The notes beneath the pieces are model-generated. The model was given only the letters and a program-made list of their open reading frames with translations. It had not been told where the DNA came from and did no database searches. A stretch of 64,000 bases of DNA from Stemphylium vesicarium (taxonomy: Eukaryota > Ascomycota > Dothideomycetes > Pleosporales > Pleosporaceae). The stretch lies in the NCBI GenBank assembly GCA_004380135.1, contig QXCR01000019.1, positions 62,001 to 126,000 of the forward strand. The letters are read 5' to 3'. The position numbers were made by a program, and so were the translations under genes. Of this stretch, positions 44,927 through 56,384 are shown piece by piece. Positions within the stretch are counted from its first letter, which is position 1, and every line of letters starts with the position of its first letter.

Positions 44927-46742
44927 ACCTGTCGCAATCATGAGGTGAGCCGGTACACACGATGTGCCGGCTTGGAAGGAGCATTTGGCTCAAGAACAAT
45001 CACACAAGTCTAGCACGGACATTACAACTAGCCGCTTGCGCAATGAAGCTGGTAATCCATCATCCGACTCTACGCGCAACGGTAAGTTGGTAAGTATCAC
45101 ATCTCGGTTTTGGGTATGTGACGCGCTCCTCTCTCTCTGAATGAAGAAAGGTCCTCCACATCTACCCTGGGAAATCTCTCGGTCAATCATGGCTCTTACT
45201 TGTCCGCACCAATTTCAGCAAGCGAGGCGTCTCGGAAGCATTTGCACAAGGCGTTTGAAACGACACAACAATTACATAACTGGCTTTTCGAGCGTCCCAT
45301 GGACAATCCAAGTTTCATGATTTACGACATGTACATTTTGGAGACAGGGGACTCACGGAAACGGAATGGTCTTGATCCGGACTTTACATATATCCTTTGG
45401 ATGGCGTTTTTCTTTGGTTTTTGGCACCGAGTTGCGCATCGCACCTTGGGTTTGGGTGGGTCGGTTAGTTGTACATTATGGAGTCACTGACAGGAAAGGC
45501 GTCTTACATATTTTGAATACAATGGAAAACACCATTACAATAACTCAAACTTTCATCGTGCCTTACGTGACTTGGTTGTCGTTCACCGTCCAATTCTCTT
45601 CATCGTACTGACTTCTACATGAACATAGCTAATGCATACCCGTGCCACAACGTCCTATACAGTCATGTGGGCGCTTACCGTGTTTCACGCGCCGGACTCA
45701 CCCCCTAAAACGAGCAGATTGCGTAGAATAGCGAGACGAAACATGTTTATGCCTTTTCCTTGGCGTGTTGGAAGACTCTGGACGACGGTGTCCAGCGGAG
45801 CCCCCAGTTGATCAAAAGAAGGCACGATAATGCGATGATACCCTACCCGGCAAATGACGTACGAACAACAGAATATCTCCTTTCTTTCAAAGCTAGAGAG
45901 AAATTTCGCTAGTGTTTTAATGCAGAAGACATTTAGTCGCATAAATGGGATGAATATGGGTGCAAGAAATTGGGCCGGCGGAGTGCTTGGCGTACCCCGG
46001 AGGCGGCGATGAGCGTTGGATTGGACGGTACGGGTATGGCAGTTAGAAATTTGGAGAGGAGGGTTTCCATGTCGGGGTTTTCAGCGAATTGGTAAGACCC
46101 ATGTCTCTTGTGTGAGTTTGTACTGATGGTTTTGTCAAGTTGATTGTGCAAGGAGTGAATTTGTAGATTTGAACCCCCTTTTTTTGGGGCGAGGTGGGTA
46201 TCTCTACGAGAATAAACGACGTAGAGTGTTTCCTGTTTGGAGGGTAAATTTAAAACGCATTCGTGGGCAGATTGGATTGTGGTAAGGCTGAGTATGTATT
46301 GCTCGAAGGAGAAACTGGAGAGAGAAAGAGAGAGAGAGAGAGTATGTGTGTGTGTGTGTGTGTGTGTGTTACGTGATGGATGTTGATCTTCTGTTGCTAG
46401 CCACGCGTAGCTAGCTGGGGTGTCCGTTGGGATGGGATCGGGGTTGCGGCATTTCGTGGCAGATGCTAAAAAGGTAGTAGAGGAGTGATTGAGGAAAAGG
46501 AAAGGTTAGTAGTAAAATACACAGTACACTACAATGAGGTAGAGCATAATTATAGAAAAAGTGTTTCATAAACAACTACATGCGACTACGAACAATCAAG
46601 CAGAAAGAAGCGAATGTGAGTCAAGCCATGCTAGAAACATCCTTTACACCTCCTCAATCCCAATATCCTATCCGTTCCAATAAACGCTCCTACTCTGCCC
46701 CTGGTTACTCTCATTCCGTGTGTAGCGCTCAGGTACAAAGAC
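44927..46742. other. Intergenic, 1.8 kb, with a microsatellite
   Basis: Flank between cdc20 and the HsbA gene. The longest frame (45200-45490, plus, 96 codons) has no recognisable domain. Apart from the AG/GT repeat listed separately, and a T7/G4 run near 46180, nothing was recognised. Confidence 0.5.
46319..46369. repeat. Compound AG and GT dinucleotide microsatellite
   Basis: About 25 bp of GA/AG repeats, with one interruption, is followed by TATG and about twelve GT units. Purine/pyrimidine-alternating GT tracts are length-variable, so this is a likely polymorphic marker. Confidence 0.9.
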
Positions 46743-47424
46743 TTATTTCGTAGAGAGGCCCTCGTACTTGCCGATGCAGACAGTGAAAGTGCCATCAAGG
46801 TTGTTGGCTTCCTTCATGAGGTCTGCAGCGCGGCTCTCAACGAGGTCGATTGTCATGAATGCAATGGTCTGGGAAATCATGTTAGCAAGAAGACGGAGAG
46901 TAAAGCGAAAACTTCGGGGCCAGACTTACGTCGACTACGTTCTCGACTTGTCGGAGGACTTGTGCAACGGGCTGTCCGATGATCGGAACGGTGGAGAAAA
47001 GGCCGGCCTTGCCAATGAGGATGTTCAGGAGGGTCTGGTGAACGCGGACAAACTGTAGTAGCTGTTAGCTGCTTATCCATCAGCGGTGGAAGAGAGACTG
47101 AGGTCTTACTTCGCGGAACGCATCGAAAATCAACGTGGAATCAGCGCCGGCTGCGACGGGAGCTGAGCCCTGCATTTGTGCAATAGCGGTAGTAGTAGTG
47201 GAGATGATGTCCGTGAAGCCGACGATAATCTTAGGGAAGGGACCCTGGCCAATGATGATCAAGGGGCCATTGAGTAAGCTGATGGACTGAGCTGGTGCCT
47301 GAAGGGCCGCGCTCTTTGTAGTAATCGCTTTGATGTTTTCGGCCATCTGTTGGGGAGTAAGAGCTGCAGAGATGGGGGCAGCGAGGGCCATGACAGCCGT
47401 GAAGAGGTTTCGGATAGCGACCAT
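46743..47424 (-). CDS. HsbA-like secreted cell-wall protein
   Basis: Model complement(join(46743..46868,46930..47052,47110..47424)), 187 residues; both introns are phase 0 with GTAAG donors. Residues 1-20 are a signal peptide (MVAIRNLFTAVMALAAPISA). The mature part is almost all helical, Ala/Ile/Thr-rich, with LTPQQMAENIKAITTKS and later VVDTIAFMTIDLVESRA. This fits the hydrophobic-surface-binding protein A family (PF12296), which also includes cell-wall galactomannoproteins. Such proteins coat hydrophobic surfaces and recruit cutinase-like esterases in Aspergillus. Only one cysteine is present in the mature protein. The length is close to the usual 180-200 residues. A TATA box lies about 120 bp upstream. 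Confidence 0.88.
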
Positions 47425-47543
47425 TTTGGCGGTGGTGAAATGGGTTGTTGGTTGTTGAGTAAGGAGTAAAGATTGAAGGATGGGAAGTGAGGAGTGATGA
47501 TGGAGCTGGATGGTGAGTTGATTCCGTCGAGAATCGTAGGCCC

Positions 47544-47549
47544 TTTATA
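47544..47549 (-). promoter_or_regulatory. TATA box (TATAAA) of the HsbA-like gene
   Basis: On the minus strand GTATAAAGGGCC lies about 120 bp before the ATG at 47424, fitting a strongly expressed secreted protein. Confidence 0.6.
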
Positions 47550-50500
47550 CATCCCATGCTGTCCAAGTCAACTCGAAGCCACCTCCGTATGTTACCTTGA
47601 TGCCTAAGGTCAAAAGCCGCTAGGCGTGTTGATCTTCCACGTGCATGTGTTGAGATCCCAATCAGAGTACCCCTTGTCGTTCGGCAAGGCGGTGGTATTG
47701 GCGGCGAGGATTAAATTCGGTTGTGGGTATTACGCTCAGCTCGACGACTGCATTGATCGACATGTTTGTTATTCAAGGCCCACTTCACCTTGCCTACTCT
47801 TGGCTTGGTCGGCACGAAGGGCAATTTTTGCAATGGTGCATGAAGCACTTTCATCATGCTGCTGCGAGGTAGTCTAGCACGGTTCATATCATACCCCGCA
47901 GCTTCTGTATACACCCATCCAGAGTGAGTCTGGCTGGAGAGAAGTTGATTTTGGAATCGCTGCGATCGCTGTCAGGAGTCATACCAACGCCAACAGCACT
48001 CTGGGAACCTGACATGAAGTATAATTCACGGTCCAATTTTCGTACACCGCATCGCAGAGAACTCCTGTCAGAGTGTTACCCACGGTGTTGGTATGAAGAT
48101 CTTCGGACCCTTGTCGTGTCCCTGGATCTGCACCGTTCAGGAAAGGGACACATTTAGTTCCTGATCTTAGCGTATGTTACCTCCCGGATAGTGTCCGAGA
48201 TCTGCAAGGAAGCACGTAGATCCGCACCCTGCCAAGTGAATTGAGCACCGAAGTTTGGTAGATCGACTCTCTATGTGGACTGTGGCGTACAGACGACCTG
48301 CTTTCTTCCAGCTGAGTTGACCGAATCGGTGAATTCTTCCTGTGTGTCGCCGCAAGAAGCCCACGGTCCGGGACGCCGATCGCATCGGTTGCTGCCGCCG
48401 CATGCCGTGAGAGGAAGCATGCAGCCTGGACATGGATTTACTAAGATCACTCTTCCGATTTATTAGCAGATCGCACTTTGTATGAGCGATTAGCGACAGC
48501 ACGTTCAAAGAGTGACAACACATCGTCGAAAATGATGGGTGCAGTCCTTCGATGTGTAAACAGGTATCCGGAAGGTGGGCATCGCCGTATCATGGTTCGG
48601 CAATTTCGATATCGTGCAGGCATTGCACATGCTGCGCATAGGGGAAAATCATATGGTTCTCTCGGCGGTCCGCAAGAATCAATCATTAACCGTCGAGTGG
48701 TTGCTTTTGCAAGTGCGAGGTTGGTGCTGTACGTCTAAACCGTGTGCTGCCGATCTGAGCCGACAACCCGGGGGCGCCTTGCAGCTCGGCGACTCCGCTT
48801 GGGTTAGCTTCATTCTTACAGCGAGTCAATCTCTCCCAAGGTCTCTGATGTTCACGACAGGTAAATACGTCACATACTGTACCTTTGCCAATGCAACAGT
48901 GTGGCAAACATCTAAGCACGTCTACGAACTTTCTTGCGGTCATCCAGTCCCTTTTCAGTCAGCTTCTATTTGCCCAGCTTCAACTATGAGACTGCCTGTG
49001 CCTCTGCCACTTGCATCAGGACGAATCACTCGCCCGACCTTGCTCGGTCCAATTAGTCCCGTATTCGATTCTGGCTGATCGGTGTTCGGTCCTACCTCGC
49101 AGCTCGTCTACGCTTCCCGAACTTGCTGTTCAGACCCCGTCCTCGCAAAAGGAAAGGTGCCAACACCGAGAAAAAGACTTCGTCGCAATTTCTTTGCATG
49201 AAATGAGAAGCCGCTTCTTCCGTTGAATTGAAGATACAATGTGATTCGTCACAAGCAATAAGTACTAGCACCAAGCCCAGCGCTTCTGATTGATGGTTCA
49301 GGTCTGTCATTTGACGCTTAGCCCAGGGCAGTGTTAATACGCTGTCTTGACCGCCGTCATTTGGCAACCTTGATGATCAAGCACATGCAATGCCGCATGA
49401 CTGGGCGGCATTGCCGATTTCAGCAACCTCAGCGCTAGTAGTTGGTTCATGTCCATAGGATCCGGACGCTGGAACACGACTACGCTCCTTTCATGGGCGT
49501 TTTATACGCCTCAACCACTATCTTTCACAATTTCCAAGGTACTGGACGCGGATAAGCTTGTCCAGACCAACTTACAGTGAGATGTCACAAGGACTACTCG
49601 GCAACCACGAGTACCAAATTCAAGCACCAAACTCACTAAGCGTTACGGCTCACGGTCACGTGGATACTGGAGGCCTAGCACCTATTTCCTGGAACGATTG
49701 GTTGTTATGCGATGTGGCTAGAATTTCAGGCGCGCGAACTGTCGTTAGCTCAAGAACCCAACGCCATGTTCTCTACACATTGCTTATTGCAATATGCAAT
49801 GAGTACACCACTACAATAACCAAACCCGCATCGAATGCCTTAAGACGCAGCCCCACTAACGGCATACCCGTGTAAATCTACCTGCCTTAAGCAGTATACC
49901 TCGGCACTACATTCAGAGAAAGCAAAGAAAACTTAGGCAGGCCATACAATCAGGCGCAGTAACTTGACAGCTGAATAAACGCCTAGTGATGCACAGAGAT
50001 GAGAACCAAGTGCGTTCTTTTCGAATCGGAGTCTCTTCCTGTGAATATGGACTCGCATTCCGTTCTGAAAGGTTGAGCCCACGGCTAAGCGACAGCAATA
50101 TTGGGTAAGACACGGCAGAGTAGCGACAACTGTAGTGATTCAGCATGTGAACACACATCATTTTTCTTTCCAAACTCGCGCTCGCTTACCTACCTGGCGC
50201 TGAACTGCTCCCTCCTCGGTATTCCCAGTACAACCCGCCATCATCTGCGCCCATGCTGTACCACTCCCACGACGAGCGCAGCCAAGACACCTAGAGCAGC
50301 ATCTCACATCCAAAACCACGTGCAGCCGGGTACAAAGCCCAGTGCAGAAAACGTTAACACCATCACCAGCGAACCTCCCAGCCAAATCCCCACGTGCTTG
50401 ACAAAATGCATGCACGAGATACGAATCGCATCACCACTCAGCCTCCAAAAGCAAACGAAAAAGTAAAGAAAATCCCATCAGCCCCGCCATGCGAAATTAG

Positions 50501-50555
50501 GCAGTTCGAAAATGATGACGGCGACAAACCACGTTCCTACCACGTCAAATACATT

Positions 50556-50580
50556 AGGTATCCACCCTTGGTGGACACCT
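50556..50580. repeat. Imperfect 11 bp inverted repeat
   Basis: AGGTATCCACC and GGTGGACACCT are separated by 3 bp and pair with one mismatch. It is directly followed by CCTAGGAACCTAG, another partial palindrome. It might be a transposon footprint or chance. Confidence 0.5.
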
Positions 50581-52114
50581 AGGAACCTAGTAGACGTCTT
50601 CGCTTAAGCACGAGGTTGGCAGCATTATCAGGATCGGGCCAAGCGCCAAAACACTCGAATATGGCAGTTCGGCACGATGAGACGATTCGGGTGGCGAGGC
50701 CGTTGCGCGTGTGGTTGAACCATGGAATGTGGTGGAGATTGCGCTAAGTGGAGGTTGTTTCTCGCAGATGCTCGGGTAGGAATGTGGTAGCCATGTGATC
50801 GCGATGGAGATGTGGGAATGGTTTAGGGAGAAAGAGGCTGGCTGAGTGTATGCGCTTGAGGTGGTGTGGGTTGCGTCGTATCGCGTCATTTGGGGACGGG
50901 TATGCGGCATTGGAAATGGAGTGACGATGGGTAGGTTGTGGGTGACTGCGATCCCGCGAGGGGGACTTTGGATGAGTGAGCGGTTTTACTTATGTATACA
51001 AGTCTCACTGATGCTTCTATGAACTACAGTTCTTCAGCCAGGCAGAGTCTTACGATATAATAATTTGGATCTGAAGAACGGATTCGCATCTCCCGGTTCC
51101 TGTCCCAGATAGTTGTGTATTTGTTGCATCGTCAAAAAGCAAACATGGTGTCCACTAAACCCGAGCGTCCTTGGGGACAGCTTGTGCACAGTGAACGAAC
51201 GGTATCCTACGTCAGGATCAGCACGTCCACTAGATAATACAATCCCAGAGCCGACGACTCCAAGATACTCAGCAGACACCATGAGCTCATCAACTTAGAA
51301 GCTCGGCACCCACATCTATGAAGACCTTCCATCTTCCAATTATTCAGCAAACATACTTCGTATCCAGTCTCCCATCTCCACTGCACGATGATATTTCTCT
51401 GCAAGCAAACAGTGTGTACATACCTACTTGCAAAGGGATTCAACATGTAGAATGCGCGGACCGAAAAACACGCGTCTTGTCTCTACGTGATTCTATCAGG
51501 GCAGCAAGCCATCGAGCTCCCTACTCATCCGATGACATGGGAAGAAGACATTGCCTCTTGCATATATTGCACTACCTACATTGAGATCGTGCTATTACCA
51601 GACCCTGTCGTCTGATCCAGAAAAGTAGAAGCAAATGTCTTTTGTCTGCGTACAAAGCACTAGATATTCAAGTACACTAAATGGCTGTTGATCGTTCTAG
51701 TTAGTAGAGCGCCAGGGAGCCACAGTTAGTATAAACGAGCGCCACGAAAGAATTCACTGTAACTAGACTGGAAGAAAGAGTTCTGTGGGGGGTTGAGCCG
51801 TTACGTCATAATACATACAAAGAGGGCCGTTCGTTGAGAACATGGCCAGACTACTATCTGTTTTTCATCCTCGTTATCGTTTTTCGTCATCAGTGTGATA
51901 ACCGCCAACACCACACATACATGGCGAACTCCTCTTAAATGCCCCTACCTCATTTCATACGCCTCCTCGCCTGTTAATGCGGTACGCATGTGTTTGGACG
52001 ACTTTATACGCCTTAATCTTGTGGATCTCCCATCTTGTGCCCGTTCAACAGTATGCCCAGCAACTCCAGGGTGTAAGAACCAGCCTTGTGACGACCACTC
52101 TATGGTATCAAGCT

Positions 52115-53251
52115 TTATTTGCTGATATCGTCGCCCCAGACCTGCTTGGCAATCTCAACACTCAGTCTAACCTTAGCCCATTGCTCGTCCTCTGTCAACT
52201 CATTGCCCTCAGCCGTGGAGCTGAAACCGCACTGGTGGCTCACACACAGCTGGTCAAGGCCCTTGGGAGCAATCTTAGCGGCCTCATGGAGCCTCTTGAT
52301 AATCTCTTCCTTGTCGTCCAGTGTGTTCTTCTTGCTCGACATTACGCCCAGCACGACGACCTTGTGCTCGGGGAGGTGGCGGAGTGGGCTAAAGTCACCG
52401 GAACGCGCGTCGTCGTATTCGAGGAAGTAGGCGTCGACGTTGAGTTCCTTGAAGAGAACCTCGGAGACGGGCTCGTAGCCCCCGGATGCAAACCACTTTG
52501 ATCGGTAGTTGCCGCGGCAGAGATGGATTCCGATCTTCATGTCCGCTGGCCTCTTCTCGATGGCCTTGTTGATAAGTTCTGCGTATTTCCTGGGCAGGGT
52601 GCTGAGGTCCTCGTTGCGCTCTTCTTCGGCGGCCTTGCGCATGTCGGGGTCGCAGAGGTAGGCGAGGTTTGTGTCATCGAGTTGGACGAATCGGCAGCCG
52701 GCCTTGTAGAGGGAGTCTAGCTCTTCCTGGTATACGCGCGCGAGGTCCTCGAAGAAGACGTCTAGGTCTGGGTATGCGGAGATGTCAATCGAGGCACGGC
52801 CACCGCGGAAGTGCACCATGGTTGGCGAGGGAATGCAGACTTTGGTGCTGGCCTTTCCGCCGTTGTTCTTGATGGCTTGCTCAAGGAACTCAAAGTCCTT
52901 GACCTGGATAGCCTCGGGATGTCCCAGCTTTCCAGCAACCCTCAGTGTTGGCGGAGAGAAGCCATCCTTGTGCCTAATGTTTCCAACCTGGCCCTTGGCT
53001 TCGATACCAGCTAGGTGCTTCAGGAAATCAAGGTGGAAGTATGCGCGACGGAACTCGCCGTCGGTGATGGAGCAGAGACCATTCTCTATTTGCTTCTTTG
53101 CAACGTCGTTAATGTGTTCGTCTTCGACTTTGCGGAGGTCATCGGCCGTGATTTCTCCGTTGGCAGCTTTTGTGCGCGCTTCGAGGACGGCCTTGGGGCG
53201 GAGGAAGGAGCCGACATGGTCGGCGCGGTATACGCCGGTAGGAAGAGGCAT
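52115..53251 (-). CDS. MetE-like cobalamin-independent methyltransferase (core domain only)
   Basis: Intronless frame of 378 residues from ATG 53251. It starts YRADHVGSFLRP, a signature of the UROD/MetE-like superfamily and of bacterial YxjG/YxjH proteins. Zinc ligands of the catalytic MetE domain are all visible: His243 and Cys245 in IHLCRGNYRS, Glu278 in LEYDDAR, and Cys341 in SHQCGFSS. VQLDDTNLAYL at 189-199 is the conserved substrate-side Asp block. Full methionine synthases have about 760 residues with a duplicated N-terminal half; only the catalytic half is present here. The enzyme probably moves a methyl group onto a thiol such as homocysteine or a related compound. The donor is uncertain, because single-domain members need not use polyglutamylated folate. 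It is probably cytosolic. Confidence 0.88.
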   Translation of the reverse strand: MPLPTGVYRADHVGSFLRPKAVLEARTKAANGEITADDLRKVEDEHINDVAKKQIENGLCSITDGEFRRAYFHLDFLKHLAGIEAKGQVGNIRHKDGFSPPTLRVAGKLGHPEAIQVKDFEFLEQAIKNNGGKASTKVCIPSPTMVHFRGGRASIDISAYPDLDVFFEDLARVYQEELDSLYKAGCRFVQLDDTNLAYLCDPDMRKAAEEERNEDLSTLPRKYAELINKAIEKRPADMKIGIHLCRGNYRSKWFASGGYEPVSEVLFKELNVDAYFLEYDDARSGDFSPLRHLPEHKVVVLGVMSSKKNTLDDKEEIIKRLHEAAKIAPKGLDQLCVSHQCGFSSTAEGNELTEDEQWAKVRLSVEIAKQVWGDDISK

Positions 53252-53918
53252 TATGTGTGGGTCTGTGCAATAGTAAGCATTTTATACTACTGTTTCACGG
53301 TGTAAGCTTACAATCAATCTACGCTTTGATATTGCGTATTGCAGTGAAGTGCTTGATGGGATGGACAAGTTGAAATGGTTTCGATTGATTACAGGCTTGA
53401 TAACTAGCAGAATAGACGGATTGCAAGTACCGAAATCTTACCCATTGCCTCTCCCGTCTTATTGCATAAAGTATCCATTCCTAAACCTAATCCAGAGACT
53501 ACTCCACTACGGCAGTTGTTAGAGCATGGGTCCGTGGCGGAGTGGAAAAGCCTGCGCGGCGAAGCTGCTCCGAAGGGAAGCTCTACCGCGTGCCATAAGC
53601 CCGCAAAGCATGCGAAACGCGTAATAGAAAGACCGCGTGCACAAGACATCTAGACGTTGCTACCCCAGTGTGGTCGGAATTGTACCGGCGGTCATCCCGA
53701 GGTCAGTTCATGCAGCCCTGGGGAGGGGTTGGTATGACGTTTACTGGGGTAGATCGCACGAGACCCTGGTTTTGAGGGCAGAGTCCAAGTGCCGATCGGC
53801 GTCTTCATGGTCCGATATTCGCATGCACCTGGTACGAGGGTCAAAGATGGGTGAAAGTGGCTATATTCATACATTATATTGAAAATAAGTGCTGAAGGTG
53901 GTTGGCAACCCCCGTTTT
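53252..53918. other. Intergenic
   Basis: About 670 bp. It holds the promoter of the MetE-like gene and the 3' flank of the acidic nuclear-type protein. A GTGGCGGAGTGG at about 53532 resembles a tRNA A box but no cloverleaf forms. Confidence 0.45.
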
Positions 53919-56089
53919 CTACGCAGCCTTGAGCAGCTTTGCTTCTAGAAGTTCGCCAAATGATCCCTCCCAAAGGCCCTCTTCTTCATCGTCGCCTTCC
54001 ATTAAAAGCGCATCTGCGGCATTGTATATGCGGTTGCCCTTGCTGTCAAACTTCTTTTCTCTCTTTGGAAGGTCGCGTGCTGCTATTTTCAGCTGTATTG
54101 TGCCGGCACCAGGCCCCGAGTCGCCTTCGTGCTCAACAGCAGCTGTTTTGTAATCGCTAATCTCGGGCGTGACGGTGATGGGGTTCACGGTAAAGAATTT
54201 GCATGCAATGATGGCGCCTGCCTTCATGTCGGCAGCTGCAAGATCAGGCAAGGTACTCATATCCTCTGGTAGTGGCGGTAGGTCGGCTTGCGCAGCTGTC
54301 GCGAGGTCCTGTCGGAGCTGGTCTTCGATAGCCGCGTTGATGTTCTCCAACTCGGCGTGGGCTGCAGGAGCATCATCATAGTCCAGAATAATCTTCTCCT
54401 CTTCATCTTCCTCTTCCATCGGTTGCGTCTGCTGTGGTGCTTGACCGCGCTTCTTTTGCTTCTTCTTGGCCGCCTTATCGCGCATGACTTTACTGGCTGG
54501 GTCCCAATGCTGCTGGAACGGGAACGGTGGAGCACTGAGCTCGAACTCTTCTTCCCAACATTCAAAAGCTGAAAGGTTGATTCGAGACTTCCAGAAATCG
54601 GGGTCTGATGCTCCTTCGGGCTCCGGGGGCTCTTCGACTACTGGCTTCGTCTTTACTTTTCTAGCCACAGGTGGTGCCTGTCGAGCAAGTATGCGGCCAA
54701 TTGCACTAGTGTTGGGTCGCAACCGTCTTGTGGCCTCTGGTTTCTTCGCAGGGGATTCGTCTCCTCGTGCTTTTGGCGACGATGTTGCCGTAGACTTGGT
54801 ATCTGGCGTTGGCGCTTGTGCTCGCGGTTGCGCTGGTTCATCTGATGGCTTTGCAGAGGTTGGTGCCCCCTCATATTTTGCCATCAACTCTTGCTTTTTC
54901 CGCTCAAGCTCAGCAGTGCCTCCAGCGACCGCATCTGTGGACGCTTCTTCGTCCAGACGCTTCCTCTTTCCCTGGGATTTTGCAAAGGGTTGTGCGCTCG
55001 TGGAGCCTTCCTCTGGCTGGCCTCTCTTCGCGTCTTCGTAGGCCTGTAGATGACTCAGATCAGCATTCTCAGGAAGCGCGCCAGATGCCTTGAGGTGACG
55101 GAGACGGTTGACTCTAGTGCGCCGAGAGTTTCTAACCTTCGTAGCCTTGAGTCCTGAACCAGGGGGAACATGTGTGGTTGTTGTCTTGGTTTTCAGACCG
55201 TCTTTGGAAGAGAGGACATCGGGCGGGGCGCTCGCATCGCTGTCATCGGAGTCTGATTCTGAATCGCTGGTAGTTTCCGAATCCGAATCTGACGTATCTG
55301 AAGCGCTGGACGAGGCGTCTGACTTTGCTGGCGAATTTGAGTCGGAATCCGAGTTGGAGTCGGAGCCTGAATCTGAATCGTCCTCGGAAGAAGCCGACTC
55401 TTCAACACCTTCGGGTGCAAAGTCCTCGTCATCTTCCTCGCTATCGTCAGACCCTTCCACCTCTGGTTGTTTGAAATGTACAGTCTTGGCTACTTTGCGT
55501 GAACCGTTCACTCTGTTCCTGGAGACAAAATGGCTGTTCAAGTGCGGTAGAGGCTCTTCGTGTTCCATATCTTCGCCGTGCTCAGTGAGCAATCCCATAG
55601 TCTCTGGCTCTGCTTCTGCCTCTCCATCATCTAATCGGCGTCGTTTGCGCGGAGGTATGCGAACGGGGGGTCGGTTCGGCTGCCGTAGGTATGGTCGACC
55701 AAAGGGGATGCCATCAACAAGGTGCTGGCCTCCATCGGATATCTGGTCACGGCCAGTAAGGGTGCGCGCGCGTACTTCGGCTGTCATGAGCGGCCGGATA
55801 CTATGAAAGTCAGCATGCAGCGAAGCAGATGCCTTGGTGATACGTACGATACATGGTCATCCTCTTTGAGCGCGTTGATCACGGGCATAAAGTGCAAGCA
55901 CTCGAAGCCGGCGACCTCGACGACATAGTGCTCCAGGCCCCAATGCTCAGCCTCTAGTGGGATAATGTGGTTGACATCTTCGAGCAGACGCGTAATCGTG
56001 TACGCCTGCGTGCTGTTGCTATCGGGCACGCTCCAGAGAATGTTGGCAGCGGGCAGGCCGTTCCTCTGCACTGTTAATCGGAGTCTCAT
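53919..56089 (-). CDS. Acidic nuclear-type protein, coilin-like (DUF7357-like) N-terminus
   Basis: Model complement(join(53919..55800,55848..56089)), 707 residues; one 47 bp intron, phase 2, joins DDHVS to IRPLMTAEV. The first ATG of the open frame gives MRLRLTVQRNGLPAANILW, the start of a ubiquitin-like strand pattern ending in VSIRPL, as in the N-domain of coilin. A basic patch PPRKRRRLDD at about 125-135 is a probable nuclear signal. Residues 185-300 contain long Ser/Asp/Glu runs. After a disordered Lys/Glu/Pro middle, the C-terminus has a compact domain (KFFTVNPITVTPEISDY, IQLKIAARDLPKREK). I recall such fungal proteins as DUF7357 or coilin-like; RNA-processing-body function is inference. 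It is divergent from the kelch gene, only 295 bp away. Confidence 0.75.
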
Positions 56090-56384
56090 GTCGATGCCTT
56101 TGTTCGCATGTGGTTGCGACAAATGAAAGTAATCTAGGTCGCGAACTTTTGGGAGACGAAGCTTGGCCAATGACGATCTATGCGTTCGCCGCTAGACTAG
56201 TCTGGAGCTAGCGCGTTTCCGCCCGCGTGGGTGGATCTTGTACCCGACATTCATGGTATCAAATCCTCCGCATGACGCAATCTTCATACTTGCGTTTGGT
56301 ATAATACTACTCAATTTCCCCATCCTCTGACAGTTTTCGAGCATCGTTTCTTGCTAAAAAGTCCATAACCAATACTCGCCCACC
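56090..56384. promoter_or_regulatory. Compact bidirectional promoter
   Basis: 295 bp separate the start codons of the coilin-like gene (minus) and the kelch gene (plus). They must share this upstream region, which contains TTTGGTATAATACTACTC (a TATAATA-like element) at about 56297. Confidence 0.6.

Larger units (their letters stand above)
47425..52114. other. 4.7 kb without a supportable gene
   Basis: The longest gene-free stretch in the window. Open frames (for example 48575-49078 plus, 49558-49875 plus, 48167-48523 minus) show no domain, no signal peptide and no splice logic linking them. No transposase, reverse transcriptase or terminal repeat was recognised. A 25 bp imperfect hairpin at 50556-50580 and a TATA box for HsbA are the only discrete features. 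Base composition stays near that of the surroundings, so it is not an AT-rich RIP block. Confidence 0.55.

Noticed and set aside
45200..45490. Plus-strand open frame of 96 codons downstream of cdc20
   Set aside because: No family resemblance; start context and length are compatible with chance.
48575..49078. Plus-strand open frame of 167 codons in the gene-free interval
   Set aside because: No recognisable fold and no linked exon with proper splice sites.
53525..53600. tRNA-like sequence with GTGGCGGAGTGG
   Set aside because: An A-box-like match only; no B box and no acceptor-stem pairing.
56090..56170. Earlier start for the coilin-like gene at 56170
   Set aside because: That codon is TTG; the first ATG of the frame at 56089 matches the expected family start MRLRLTVQ.
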